From: Vampirovibrionales bacterium
GTDB taxonomy: Bacteria; Cyanobacteriota; Vampirovibrionia; Vampirovibrionales; Vampirovibrionaceae
Assembly: GCA_016712355.1 (NCBI GenBank)
Contig: JADJRF010000005.1
Coordinates: 1,674,001-1,738,000, forward strand
DNA length: 64,000 nucleotides
Reading direction: 5' to 3'
This document shows positions 51,113-59,517 of this stretch, piece by piece; position 1 is the first letter of the stretch; each line of letters starts with the position of its first letter. The position numbers and the translations under genes were made by a program. Below the pieces are notes generated by a model. It was not told the DNA's origin and searched no databases. It worked only from the letters and a program-made list of their open reading frames with translations.

Positions 51113-52459
51113 TTAACGCTGGGCGAGTTGGGGCTCGTTTTTGCGATTGGCGGCGTTTAGCGTAGAAAGATACGCGGCCAGAGCGTCTACCTCGGCGTCG
51201 GTTCCGGCCAGCGGCGGCATGATTTTTACATACGGGCTCTTGGCGGGATCCGTTTCGCGCATCACCTGCAACAGGCCGCGAATGGCGGCGACGTCGCGCT
51301 CGCCTAGCAACTTGTCCATGCCACGGTAACCCTGCTTGTTATGGCAGCTCATGCACTGGGCGCGAAACAGTTCTGAGCCAAGCGCTTCGCCTTTCAGATC
51401 CTTTGCGATCCAGCGCGCATGCGCCGTAGCGCCGTCGCGATTCATCGCTGGAATCTCATCCTTGCGGATGCCGTTGACATACATGTAGTTATAGACGACA
51501 TAGGGTTTGCGCATCATTTCGCGCGTCCACTCCATCATCCCTACGGTGAGCAGGCCAACGACCATCAGGGCGGCCGCTGCGCGAGGTGAGAAGTAGCGGG
51601 CGTTGAGATACGGTCCGACAAACACCATCAGCAACAGAGCGGCCGACAGAAACACGCTTAAGACCATAGCGCGCGCCATCAACGAAAACGTGCCGGAAGC
51701 AGCGGTAGACAGACCGTTTTGGATAATATCCAGCGGGGCTTGCGGCAGAATCAGCGCAATCCAGATCGCTAGCAGCGGACCGAGAAAGAAAATCGGTAAA
51801 AACCACTTGGCCGCATACCGCAGCATACGCACGCGAAACGCCTCATCGCGCAGGCGCGAAGCTGTCACCAAGGCGTACAGGCCCGCCAGCGCAAGCATGC
51901 CGATAAGACGCATGCCGGTTGCGGGAACATACGCCGCATTAAAGAACCCGTCCACCCAGTTGCGCGATGTCAGCCAGCCGCCGGGCGTGAGCATAAACGT
52001 GAGAATCCCATTGATCACCAGCAAGGTGAAAATGGAGAGAATCGCATAAGCGTCCGCCAGTCGCAGGTGGGTTTTCCGCGGAATTTTGTCCCACGAATAG
52101 AAATACACGAAGAATGTCGCGATTTCGGTGACAAAAAACAGGTATTCAATGGCCCACGCCAGCGTATACGTTTGAATCAGCGTATGCGTCCCGTTGGGGC
52201 TGCACAAGCTGATGGCCCACCAGATGCCCACACCGGTGACGACGCCGAAAACCGTCGTAACGATGAGAAAAAACAGCGAATGCTTTTTCAGATAGTCGTA
52301 AATGCGGTTATCGCCCGAATTGAACGCCCATCGCTCGGTAAGGGCGAAGAAAATCCCGCCGCCTACGGCAAAGTGCGACAAAAACACGTGGATGCTGGCA
52401 ATAATACCGATAACGCCCGCGCCGCCCAGAAAGGGGACTTCCCACAACGGATAATTCAT
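51113..52459 (-). CDS. CydA-like membrane protein fused to cytochrome c
   Basis: A 448-residue protein. Residues 1-340 contain about nine membrane helices related to the cytochrome bd oxidase subunit I. The first helix block IHVFLSHFAVGGGIFFALTE aligns with the heme-ligand His region. TGVGIWW, then AIEYLFFVTEIATFFVYFYSWDK and LVINGILTF, follow the CydA pattern, but the Q-loop and the full 500+ residue length are missing. Residues about 370-448 are a class I cytochrome c (AQCMSCHNKQG with Met ligand in KIMPPLAG). The ATG at 52459 overlaps the stop of the cytochrome b gene by an ATGA, so they are coupled. A periplasmic heme c would receive electrons from the membrane part. It may not be an oxidase; it is presumably a subunit of the complex encoded upstream. 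Confidence 0.82.
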   Translation of the reverse strand: MNYPLWEVPFLGGAGVIGIIASIHVFLSHFAVGGGIFFALTERWAFNSGDNRIYDYLKKHSLFFLIVTTVFGVVTGVGIWWAISLCSPNGTHTLIQTYTLAWAIEYLFFVTEIATFFVYFYSWDKIPRKTHLRLADAYAILSIFTLLVINGILTFMLTPGGWLTSRNWVDGFFNAAYVPATGMRLIGMLALAGLYALVTASRLRDEAFRVRMLRYAAKWFLPIFFLGPLLAIWIALILPQAPLDIIQNGLSTAASGTFSLMARAMVLSVFLSAALLLMVFVGPYLNARYFSPRAAAALMVVGLLTVGMMEWTREMMRKPYVVYNYMYVNGIRKDEIPAMNRDGATAHARWIAKDLKGEALGSELFRAQCMSCHNKQGYRGMDKLLGERDVAAIRGLLQVMRETDPAKSPYVKIMPPLAGTDAEVDALAAYLSTLNAANRKNEPQLAQR

Positions 52460-53553
52460 GACATGTACCCCCAAATGGTAAAGACAATCAGACCTATCAA
52501 GACCGCAATGCCAAAGAGCCGCATCATCCGGGCGATAAACGGATTATGACCGCGATCGATAAACGGCGCCATTGCCAAGCCGCCGCCAATCAAACCGAAG
52601 AAGACCATGCCCGCCTGCTCGCCTTCCATAGGGCCGACATGCGGCGGGACGAGCTTTAAGAACTGGAACATCGCCAGGAAGTACCATTCCGGTTTAATGC
52701 CTGCCGGCGCCGGATTATAAGGATTGGCTTCCGGCCCGAGACCCCAAGGGGCAAGCGCCGACAGCAGCACCACGCCCGTGATCACCAACAGCCAAACCAC
52801 GGCGTCCTTCAGCATAAAGGCGGGGAAGAACGGTTCACGCTTCTTTTCGCCTTCCGGGAGCTTTTGATAGCCTTCCGGTTCCGAGATTCCGTGGAACTGA
52901 ATCATCATCAGGTGCAGTCCCAGCAGGCCCATTAAGACCAGCGGCAACACGAAAACGTGAATCATGAAGAAGCGCGAAATCGTCCCTTGGCCAATATCCG
53001 CCCCGCCGCGCAGCAAATTCCCCAGAATATCGCCAATTAGCGGCGATTTGCTGGAAATATCCACCCCGATTTTGGTGGCGAAGAACGAGACTTCATCCCA
53101 CGGCAGTAAGTAGCCAGTAAAGCCGAATCCAAAGGCCACCACCAGCATCACCATGCCCGTCAGCCAGGTGATTTCTCGCGGCGGACGGTAGGCGCGCATG
53201 AAAAACGTGCTGAACATATGAACAAACAGCGCCAGAATCATAATATTGGCGCCCCAACTGTGCATCGAGCGAATAAGCCAGCCGAATTCCACCTTGTTAT
53301 TGATCTGTTGCACAGAGGCGTGCGCCGACCCGATTTCGGGGATGTAATGCGCCATTAGCAGGCCGCCGGTCAGCGTCTGAATCACCAGCAGAATCAACGC
53401 CACGCCGCCCAGATAGTACCAGAGTGAGGTCTTGTGGACCGGCACCGTCTTTTTAGCGCCCATCGCTTTGAGTTCATTCAGCGAAAAACGATCTTCCACC
53501 CACGTGGCGATGGTTGCGAAAACGGTTGAAAGAGGGGCGGTTGGGTTGGCCAT
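52456..53553 (-). CDS. Full-length cytochrome b (b6-type spacing), complex III-like
   Basis: A 365-residue quinol-oxidising membrane subunit. The four heme-b His ligands occur as SMHSWGANIMILALFVHMF (13 residues between) and MIHVFVLPLVLMGLLGLHLM (14 between, the spacing of cytochrome b6 rather than mitochondrial b). The Qo-site PEWYF motif (IKPEWYFLAMFQFLKLVPP) is present in the C-terminal part, so the N-terminal b6-like and C-terminal subunit-IV-like halves are fused. About eight helices are present. It follows the Rieske gene by 60 nt and overlaps the CydA-cytochrome c gene by ATGA. This is the core of a bc/b6f-like complex with unusual partners. Confidence 0.93.
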   Translation of the reverse strand: MANPTAPLSTVFATIATWVEDRFSLNELKAMGAKKTVPVHKTSLWYYLGGVALILLVIQTLTGGLLMAHYIPEIGSAHASVQQINNKVEFGWLIRSMHSWGANIMILALFVHMFSTFFMRAYRPPREITWLTGMVMLVVAFGFGFTGYLLPWDEVSFFATKIGVDISSKSPLIGDILGNLLRGGADIGQGTISRFFMIHVFVLPLVLMGLLGLHLMMIQFHGISEPEGYQKLPEGEKKREPFFPAFMLKDAVVWLLVITGVVLLSALAPWGLGPEANPYNPAPAGIKPEWYFLAMFQFLKLVPPHVGPMEGEQAGMVFFGLIGGGLAMAPFIDRGHNPFIARMMRLFGIAVLIGLIVFTIWGYMS

Positions 53554-53613
53554 GCGCAGTCACCTGTTTGTAAATTGTAACGCTCGGGGCTGGAAGGGCT
53601 TGCTAATTAACGC

Positions 53614-54177
53614 TTATGCGACAGAGACAATGATATCGCCTTTAACCGTGGCGACCTTAAGCGGCGTCAGTGGCTTCGGGGGAGGTCCCGACATATTCTT
53701 GCCGGAATTCAGATCGTAGCGTCCCCCGTGACACGCGCACCAGATGTCTTCTTTTTCCGAAGAAAACTGAACCGTACAGCCGAGATGCGTGCAAACGGCG
53801 ATAAACGCGTGAAGCTCGCCTTGCGGGTTGCGCACCAGAATGGCGGGCTTGCGGCCAAACTGGAAATTCCTGGCCGAATTATTGGGAAATTCACTCGCCT
53901 TGCCCAGATTGACGCTTTTGACGTCCGCTCCAACGGGCTCTTCCTGTCCGGTCGTCATGTACCGGAACAGGGGATAGGCGGCCAGTGCGCCCCACAGCGC
54001 CGCAAAGGCGGCGATAGCGCCTTGCAGGAAAAATCGTCGTGGAATGGCCGGCCCGCTCTGCGGCGTTTCTTCCGGCCCGCAGTGGCAGGAGCCGCAACCA
54101 GTATGAGGGTCGTGCGCGCTTTCGTCGTTCATCACCAACGTTGAGTCCTTATCTTGCTTGCCTGACAACCGTCTCAT
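53614..54177 (-). CDS. Rieske iron-sulfur protein
   Basis: A 187-residue subunit of a bc-type complex. The [2Fe-2S] ligand motifs are CTHLGCTV (about residues 128-135) and CACHGGRYD; the second reads CACHGG in place of the usual CPCHGS. A twin-arginine-like RRFFLQGAIAAFAALWG segment (about 47-63) gives a membrane anchor and Tat-type export. An odd feature is TGCGSCHCGPEE at about residues 27-38, in the cytoplasmic N-terminus, which contains a CxxCH. The start could be the ATG at 54177 or 54132; neither has a strong ribosome site. It sits 29 nt after the CydA-like gene and before the cytochrome b gene. Confidence 0.92.
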   Translation of the reverse strand: MRRLSGKQDKDSTLVMNDESAHDPHTGCGSCHCGPEETPQSGPAIPRRFFLQGAIAAFAALWGALAAYPLFRYMTTGQEEPVGADVKSVNLGKASEFPNNSARNFQFGRKPAILVRNPQGELHAFIAVCTHLGCTVQFSSEKEDIWCACHGGRYDLNSGKNMSGPPPKPLTPLKVATVKGDIIVSVA

Positions 54178-54206
54178 TATTGCTGAAAATCATGGAGAAA
54201 ATGCGG

Positions 54207-55325
54207 CTAGGCCTCGGGGGCAACCGGCGAAAAATACGCCGAAAACGCCACGCGCGCCAACCAGATGAGATAGGCAATCATTCCAACCGCCAGAATGACA
54301 AAAGGAATCAGCAAATCCCATTGAATATGCACGGCCACATCCTGCGGGCGGAAGAAGCCCGCTGTTGCGTATTCGCGTAGCATATGGCGCATCACGCTCA
54401 TGGTGAGCATGGTCAGCAAGCCGCCGAAAACCGCGACTTTAAATGGCGCAGCCTTGCCATTGCGCCAGGCGATGGCGGAGCCGACCAGCGCAACGAACGT
54501 CAGCGCGAGCGAGGCGATAAAGGCAATCGAGCCAATTTGCTCGCCGCCCATGAAGGCCATCATCTGTTCGCGGGGCAACGCCATCAGGAACCAGAATCCC
54601 CCGACGCATTCAATCAGGGTGATGACGAAAAACGTCCCTGCGCCCTGGCGAATCAGCCAGGCGCCGTAATCTGCGTCACGCTTGGCCCAGAACAGGCCAA
54701 AGCAGCCGACGATTAACCCGGTAATTGCCGCCGCGCCGATGACCATATGGAGCAGACGCGGCCAAAGCGATGCTTCTGACAGGTTTAAGGCTCCGCCGTA
54801 AGGATGGGCCGCCATCAGGCCCTGCCATTTTTCGGGCGACAGCATCAACGTCATGTTGTTAGTAAAGAAAAACGCAATCGTCAGAAACGCCAGCGACGCG
54901 GCGACCAGCAGCCACGGCGCCCGTCCGCCCGCTACGCGTTTCCAGTCCAGCTTATAGGTATACAAAAACAGATAGCCGATCAGCAGCAGCCCTAAGACCG
55001 CAATCCAGGGAACCGCCATGACGATCGACGAGGCGTAATACAGCGGACCGTATACCAACTGAAGAAACAGCAAGGGCACAATGCCCTGAGTAATCGCAAA
55101 GGACAGAAAAATAGGCAGCGAGGCCGCGAGGGTTTTTGAAAAGCGCGCCGCGTGGGCATCGCCTTGTCGGCCTTTCGCGCCGTAGAAAACCGCAAAAAGC
55201 CCGCCCATTAGCGCCGCGTTCATCGGAATCGCGTGCAAGAAGAAGCCCAGTACCAGCAACGTTTTCAACAGCCACAGAGGCGCGGGAAACGGAATCGGTT
55301 GAAAATCCGGAATGATGGGCGTCAT
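54207..55325 (-). CDS. CydA-like multi-helix membrane protein (no cytochrome c)
   Basis: A 372-residue membrane protein with nine or so helices, distantly related to cytochrome bd subunit I. The first helix (LLVLGFFLHAIPMNAALMGGLFAVF) places a His before a G-rich stretch as in CydA. Later blocks are FAITQGIVPLLFLQLVYGPLYY, FTNNMTLMLSPEKW and LLHMVIGAAAITGLIVG with a further His. Hallmark Glu residues of the bd oxidase and a Q-loop are not obvious. It is the first gene of a four-gene run that contains the Rieske, cytochrome b and CydA-cytochrome c genes, and should be an additional subunit. Function beyond heme or quinone contact is unknown. Confidence 0.72.
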   Translation of the reverse strand: MTPIIPDFQPIPFPAPLWLLKTLLVLGFFLHAIPMNAALMGGLFAVFYGAKGRQGDAHAARFSKTLAASLPIFLSFAITQGIVPLLFLQLVYGPLYYASSIVMAVPWIAVLGLLLIGYLFLYTYKLDWKRVAGGRAPWLLVAASLAFLTIAFFFTNNMTLMLSPEKWQGLMAAHPYGGALNLSEASLWPRLLHMVIGAAAITGLIVGCFGLFWAKRDADYGAWLIRQGAGTFFVITLIECVGGFWFLMALPREQMMAFMGGEQIGSIAFIASLALTFVALVGSAIAWRNGKAAPFKVAVFGGLLTMLTMSVMRHMLREYATAGFFRPQDVAVHIQWDLLIPFVILAVGMIAYLIWLARVAFSAYFSPVAPEA

Positions 55326-55469
55326 CGGCGCGGTGTCCTATTGCTGCTGCTAATCACAGGTTGCTTTTTGAGCCAAGCGTATTCAGCGGGAGAGCGCCTG
55401 TCGCGCAAGGCGCTTGTCAGAGGGCTCCTTAGGGACTCTTTCTGCGGGGACTTTTTAGGCGCTCTGTGA

Positions 55470-55496
55470 CGACTGTCACCCATACCCCGACAGTCG
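55470..55496. repeat. Inverted repeat upstream of the respiratory cluster
   Basis: CGACTGTC (55470-55477) and GACAGTCG (55489-55496) form a perfect 8-bp dyad with an 11-nt loop, about 145 nt upstream of the cluster's first ATG and 61 nt after the stop of the SRPBCC gene. It could be a terminator for the latter (no U-run) or an operator for the cluster. Confidence 0.4.
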
Positions 55497-55556
55497 CCGA
55501 TAGAGGGTACACTACCTCAAACCGCGTAAGACGGCAAGCGCCTCCACGCGCCAATG

Positions 55557-56240
55557 TTAAGGCTTTTTAGGGCGCGTCGCGCCGGTGGCCGAGGGCGCTG
55601 CCACCCGGGTGCGGATATGGCCCATCAGGCTAGGCAGTTCGGACTTAAGAATATTGCGTACCACGAATTGCGGGATTAAAAAGCCGGGATCCACCTGAAG
55701 CGCGTAAGTCATCATCGTTTTTTGACCTTCGTCTACTGGAGATAAGCTGGCAAAGCCCTTAAACGCCTTAAAACTGCCGCTGATGCGGTTGAAGTTCGCT
55801 GTCCAGGAGTCCTGGATAAACTGGATGCGGGTGACGTAATTAAACGTCGGCAGCAACGACGAGATTGAGAGCGCGTAAGAAACGTCCTGACGTCCGCCCG
55901 GCGCTTTGACAAGCGTCGACACTTTCTTCATATGCGGCTCGTTCTGGAAGATGTTTTCCTGATTCATTAATGACGTCCAGACGCTCGCCATGGGCCGGTT
56001 GATGATCATCCGGGCCATTACCAGACGCATGGAGTTGTTTTTGACGCCGGGGCATTCTCTTACGAGCACGCCGCCTTGCCGCAACGTTGTCATCTCAGAC
56101 TGAGAAACGTTCACGGCGCGCGAATCGTTAGACGGAAAACAGGCCCATGCGCTGGACGCCATCGTTATCGACATCATGCCGATGGCAAAACTCAAGCAAG
56201 CGCGGCGAAATGCGAGGCTGCTCCATTCGCGCGCCGTCAT
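55557..56240 (-). CDS. Exported SRPBCC/START-like protein
   Basis: A 227-residue protein with an N-terminal signal peptide (about residues 13-33, FRRACLSFAIGMMSITMASSAWA). A helix-grip domain of the polyketide-cyclase/COQ10 type follows: VMARMIINRPMASVWTSLMNQENIFQNEPHMKKVSTL, then TRIQFIQDSWTANFNRISGSFKAFKGFASLSPV and TMMTYALQVDPGFLIPQFVVRNILKSELPSLMGHI. The domain probably binds a lipid or quinone-like ligand in the periplasm. It is coupled by an ATGA to the preceding 112-residue gene. No partner is evident. Confidence 0.75.
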   Translation of the reverse strand: MTAREWSSLAFRRACLSFAIGMMSITMASSAWACFPSNDSRAVNVSQSEMTTLRQGGVLVRECPGVKNNSMRLVMARMIINRPMASVWTSLMNQENIFQNEPHMKKVSTLVKAPGGRQDVSYALSISSLLPTFNYVTRIQFIQDSWTANFNRISGSFKAFKGFASLSPVDEGQKTMMTYALQVDPGFLIPQFVVRNILKSELPSLMGHIRTRVAAPSATGATRPKKP

Positions 56241-56575
56241 GCGGTCGTTTCCGGGAAAAAAGGCTGAATTTCCAGGAGCGCGCCGGGGCGTTTGTCCAGC
56301 TCCTGCAGAAATGCCGTCAGGCGCTCACCCTCAACGTGATAGAGATTGACGCGAATGGCGTCGCGGTGATGCTCGATCATCTTCACTAGATAATGCTTTT
56401 TATGGGCCAGCGAGACTAATTCTTCTTCGCCATGGGCGTCTTCCTGATTCTGGCGAAAGGTGAGGTAATGAAACCCGTCCGGGCTTACGGCAAACTCGCC
56501 TCCCGAGGCGACGTCGGCAGGAAACAGGCCGCCTCCATGGCGTTTGAACATCTCTATCACTTTGCGCTCGCTCAT
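56237..56575 (-). CDS. Hypothetical 112-residue protein
   Basis: No family recognised. The sequence is soluble, starts MSERKVIEMFKRHGGG and ends PGALLEIQPFFPETTA. It contains one His-rich stretch (AHKKHYLVKMIEHHRD). There is no signal peptide or membrane segment. It shares four bases (ATGA) with the downstream SRPBCC gene, and the next upstream gene is a membrane protein; co-translation suggests function with these neighbours. It could be a small regulatory or binding protein. Confidence 0.6.
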   Translation of the reverse strand: MSERKVIEMFKRHGGGLFPADVASGGEFAVSPDGFHYLTFRQNQEDAHGEEELVSLAHKKHYLVKMIEHHRDAIRVNLYHVEGERLTAFLQELDKRPGALLEIQPFFPETTA

Positions 56576-56595
56576 CGTGAAAGTCCTTAAAAGCC

Positions 56596-57633
56596 TCAGG
56601 CTGCGGAATCCGCGGAATCCATGGCCGAGCGTAGTCGCTCTAACCGTAAGCGCATATCAGCCCCTTGCCAGCGTACCTGACAATCGTACCAGAAGAGCGT
56701 GAGCGCGGCAAAGATAAATGGCCAGATGATGCCTTGTACGATAATGCCATAGACGCTCGCGCCAATGCTGACAGGAAGCGGAATCACGCCGGGAGCAACC
56801 GGGTTGAAATACAGGAAAAAGAAGTAAGCGGCCTGTGTTGGAAACGACAGCGCCAAGGCTAAAACCGCATAGCAGAGCAGCAACGCCAGTCCAAAAGCGC
56901 CGGCGCGAAGCGGCGCTCGCCATAAAAAGGCATACGTGCGTCCCATTTCGCGCCACTGGGCCGAAATGCTGTTGTCGCGGCAGTTGGCGACGGCCGCAAG
57001 GGGCAGCAGGCATCCGAGACACTGGAAACTGAGCAGCCCGACCAGTCCCGCTCCCATCATCATGAATAAAGCGCTGCCGATCACAATGGGAATAAACGGG
57101 AATGCGCTGAAAGAGGCTACCATCGGCGCCAGCAGACCGGCTGCCAGCATCGAAAATAAAATGATGCCCAGCGTCAGAACGGCCCAGTCGGCGATTAAAA
57201 AGAAAAAACCCGTGACAATCAACGCGATGGCAACGCTGATAAAGCCCGGCGCCTTGCCCAAAAGCTCCTGAACCGCCTGGCGAATGGGAATCGGCGGCCG
57301 TAATTCAATCGTGGCGCGATATAAACGGCTTAAGACGACGAAGGACCCGGCTCGCAAAAAAAACTCAATCGTTATTAGAATCAGCGCGATGCCGTAACAT
57401 ATTCCCAGCGTCCAGAGATAGGAGCCCCCTGATCGCGCACTGGCGGAAAACGACGAGGGAATCGCGACGAGAACGCCTGCAACGCCGTTCAGGAGCAACG
57501 ACGGCAACATCACGGAGACGCTGCGCCGTATGTCGCCGCGAAACAGATTCCAGGCTCGCCCGATGAGCGTTCCAACCCCTACGCTGTCGTAGGGCGCGGG
57601 CATAAAAGCCCCTGCAGGCGTCGTCGCGCTCAT
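56596..57633 (-). CDS. Multi-pass membrane protein of unknown function
   Basis: A 345-residue protein with about six to eight hydrophobic segments and N-terminal TPAGAFMPAPYDSVGVGTLIGRAWNLFRGDIRRSVSV. The repeated pattern of an amphipathic AWxxFRxxxxR turn followed by membrane helices recalls glycerophosphodiester-phosphodiesterase membrane-domain and DUF-type proteins, but I cannot name it. The tail is basic (RWQGADMRLRLERLRS). The ATG at 57633 overlaps the YkgJ-like stop by an ATGA and follows AAAGGACG; the longer frame to 57816 would lie inside the upstream gene. Confidence 0.6.
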   Translation of the reverse strand: MSATTPAGAFMPAPYDSVGVGTLIGRAWNLFRGDIRRSVSVMLPSLLLNGVAGVLVAIPSSFSASARSGGSYLWTLGICYGIALILITIEFFLRAGSFVVLSRLYRATIELRPPIPIRQAVQELLGKAPGFISVAIALIVTGFFFLIADWAVLTLGIILFSMLAAGLLAPMVASFSAFPFIPIVIGSALFMMMGAGLVGLLSFQCLGCLLPLAAVANCRDNSISAQWREMGRTYAFLWRAPLRAGAFGLALLLCYAVLALALSFPTQAAYFFFLYFNPVAPGVIPLPVSIGASVYGIIVQGIIWPFIFAALTLFWYDCQVRWQGADMRLRLERLRSAMDSADSAA

Positions 57634-58130
57634 TGCGAACGTCCTTTTCTGGATGGGCCGGGCGTCGTGCGCGCTGCATCTGCGAGGGCTTGTGAGAAGG
57701 AGCGAATTGGCGTGAATGCGTAACCGCATTGGGGCGAGAGTTGCCCGCCCAACAAAACGCCTTTCTCCGACGGGTAAGTCCGGCAGAACCCCGGTCGTGA
57801 AGCGTATTGGGCGCATCGGTTTTCATCGGTCAGATGATGACACCGGAAACGCACGCCATGGTCGGTCTCATCCAGCGGCTCAAACGAGCCGTATTCAGGG
57901 TTTTCGGCCTGTAGTCGCCGAAAATCTCCCACCGTGGCGATGGGTTTTTCGTCATGGAGCAGGTAGATATTGCGGCAACAATCGCCGCAGGAATGGCATT
58001 CTCCCCGCCGAACGGTGTAACGGCCCTGAATTTCTCCCGTCTGCGGGCCGCCGCCCGATTCGCCGCAGACAAACGACGTGATCATTTCAAGCATGTCTGC
58101 CATTGTACGGGGTTTGCCGCCCGCTGCCAA
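57630..58130 (-). CDS. YkgJ-family cysteine-cluster protein
   Basis: A 166-residue, soluble protein of the UPF0153/YkgJ type, which probably chelates a metal. The N-terminal Cys motif is CHSCGDCCRN (CxxCxxCC). Additional ligands lie in FRCHHLTDENRCAQYASRPGFCRTYP, with a final Cys near SPQCGYAF. Four ATG/TTG starts are possible (58130, 58103, 58094, 58085); none has a ribosome site. The 58085 start shares an ATGA with a doubtful upstream frame (58082-58519). The membrane-protein gene overlaps its stop. The role is unknown, as in most of this family. Confidence 0.82.
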   Translation of the reverse strand: MAAGGKPRTMADMLEMITSFVCGESGGGPQTGEIQGRYTVRRGECHSCGDCCRNIYLLHDEKPIATVGDFRRLQAENPEYGSFEPLDETDHGVRFRCHHLTDENRCAQYASRPGFCRTYPSEKGVLLGGQLSPQCGYAFTPIRSFSQALADAARTTPGPSRKGRSQ

Positions 58131-58625
58131 CGCGCCTGACGAGCGTCCTGTCTTCCCGGCGTCCTGTCTTCGCCGGGCCTGAAACGCATCGCCGGACTTC
58201 TTTGAAGGAGGGACTCTATTTTAGGAGCGATGGCCCTAAAATGCGCTTCTTCAAGTAGTGCGATCTGTTTGATCCTCTTGACATGCTGTGTCAAGACTTC
58301 CCTCGCATTTAAAGCAGGCGTAGGATCGAAATCAGGTGATCGACGCAGGTAATGAGCGACCCGGAAAGGCGGCCTTGATGACCGCCATGTAAAGAACAAG
58401 TCTCGCCCCGCGAGAAACGCCGAGGCGATCATGCGTGGGTTTTGAAGGTCGATCGTGATGATTGCATCTCTCGAAGATTGCTCTGGAAGATCGATCTCTG
58501 GGAGGAGGCCTCCCCCCACCCGATGGTCGATTCCCTCCCCTGCGGCATCCCCTACAATAAAACCAGTCAGGATGACCGTCGTGTTGTGGATCGTCGGGAT
58601 GATCGCTTCGGAGGCGTTTGAAATT
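58131..58625. other. Intergenic region with several inverted repeats, no supported gene
   Basis: About 500 nt between divergent genes. It contains a dyad ATTTTAGG/CCTAAAAT (58218-58242, 9-nt loop), a second CTTGACA/TGTCAAG (58277-58295, 5-nt loop), and a 13-bp direct repeat GCGTCCTGTCTTC at 58143 and 58159. A frame of 145 codons on the minus strand (58082-58519) has AGA/AGG-rich codon use unlike its neighbours and is not accepted as a gene. A structured RNA or relic of a mobile element is possible. Confidence 0.4.
58218..58295. repeat. Two perfect hairpin-forming dyads
   Basis: Arms ATTTTAGG (58218-58225) with CCTAAAAT (58235-58242), and CTTGACA (58277-58283) with TGTCAAG (58289-58295). Neither is followed by a T-run, so they are not standard terminators. 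Confidence 0.6.
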
Positions 58626-59474
58626 ATGTCTTCTCATGAACCCATTGCCCAAGGGTCGACGGCGGGCATTCGCTATTCTTCGCGCCTGATGGCTGCGCTT
58701 AACCGCTTTACAGGTAATCTGGCCGCAGAGGCTCCCAATCCGATGGTTCATAAATATGGCAGGGCGTATGATCACCTCATCGCAGCCGACGCCCTGCGTT
58801 ATCGAGAAGAGTTGGACGCTGCGCTGACGGAATACCGCCAGGCGATCGACCTGCGTCAGGATTTTGTGGAGGCGCATATTGGCGTGGGCAAATGCCTGCG
58901 GCGCAAGGGGGAATTTCAGGATGCGGTCGGCGCGTTTAAACGCGCGCTGTCGCAGAACGCCTTTAATAAGGAAGTCCACCTGGATATTGGCAAGTGCTAT
59001 AACGATCTGGGCTTGGTCAAGCAGGCAATTGCCCACTATGAGCGCGCCGTCAAGCTCGATCCGACTTTTCTGGAAGCCAAGTTCGGCCTGGCGCTCATTG
59101 TGGAGCTTCAGGGCGATACGACTTACGCCATGCGCCTGTACAAAGAAATTGTCGCGCTGGATGAAGAGTTCCTGCCCGCTTACAACAATCTCGGCAGTAT
59201 TCACTTGCGCCTATGCGCCTACGACGACGCGCGCAAAGTGTTTGAAGAACTTGTCGAGCGCTCGCCCGAATTCGGCCGTGGCCATTTGGGATTGGCGCTG
59301 ACGCTCGATCGCATGGGCTCTCGACGTGAAGCGCTGACCGCCTATCACCGGGTGCTGACGCTCAAACCCACGGCGCGAAACGCTGAATTCATCCAACGAC
59401 GTATCGTGGCGCTGAACACCGAGCTGGGTCGCTCCAAAACCCGCAACGGCGCGATGATGGTGCGTGTGAAATAG
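58626..59474 (+). CDS. TPR-repeat protein
   Basis: A protein of about 282 residues with six or so tetratricopeptide repeats spanning residues about 40-260 (e.g. DAALTEYRQAIDLRQDFVEAHIGVGKCLRRKGEFQDAVGAFKRAL; the W-L-G-Y-A-F-A-P-type residues recur every 34). There is no signal peptide or membrane anchor. It ends in a basic segment. Such solenoids mediate protein contacts; the partner is unknown. The ATG at 58626 follows GGAGG at a long distance; the longer frame from 58455 lacks coding character. It has no operon partner, since the next gene (ogt) is convergent. Confidence 0.78.
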   Translation: MSSHEPIAQGSTAGIRYSSRLMAALNRFTGNLAAEAPNPMVHKYGRAYDHLIAADALRYREELDAALTEYRQAIDLRQDFVEAHIGVGKCLRRKGEFQDAVGAFKRALSQNAFNKEVHLDIGKCYNDLGLVKQAIAHYERAVKLDPTFLEAKFGLALIVELQGDTTYAMRLYKEIVALDEEFLPAYNNLGSIHLRLCAYDDARKVFEELVERSPEFGRGHLGLALTLDRMGSRREALTAYHRVLTLKPTARNAEFIQRRIVALNTELGRSKTRNGAMMVRVK

Positions 59475-59517
59475 GCTGTCGCCTGCGCTGCTTTAGGCTT
59501 CTTCAGAATAAAACAGT

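Noticed and set aside
58082..58519. 145-codon minus-strand frame ending in an ATGA with an internal ATG of the YkgJ gene
   Set aside because: The ATGA overlap is suggestive, but codon use is rich in AGA/AGG unlike all neighbours, the start is GTG, and no family is seen. It is left as a doubtful frame inside the intergenic entry.
58332..59204. 290-codon minus-strand frame across the TPR gene
   Set aside because: Most of it lies antisense to convincing TPR repeats; its product has no recognisable domain and no ribosome site.
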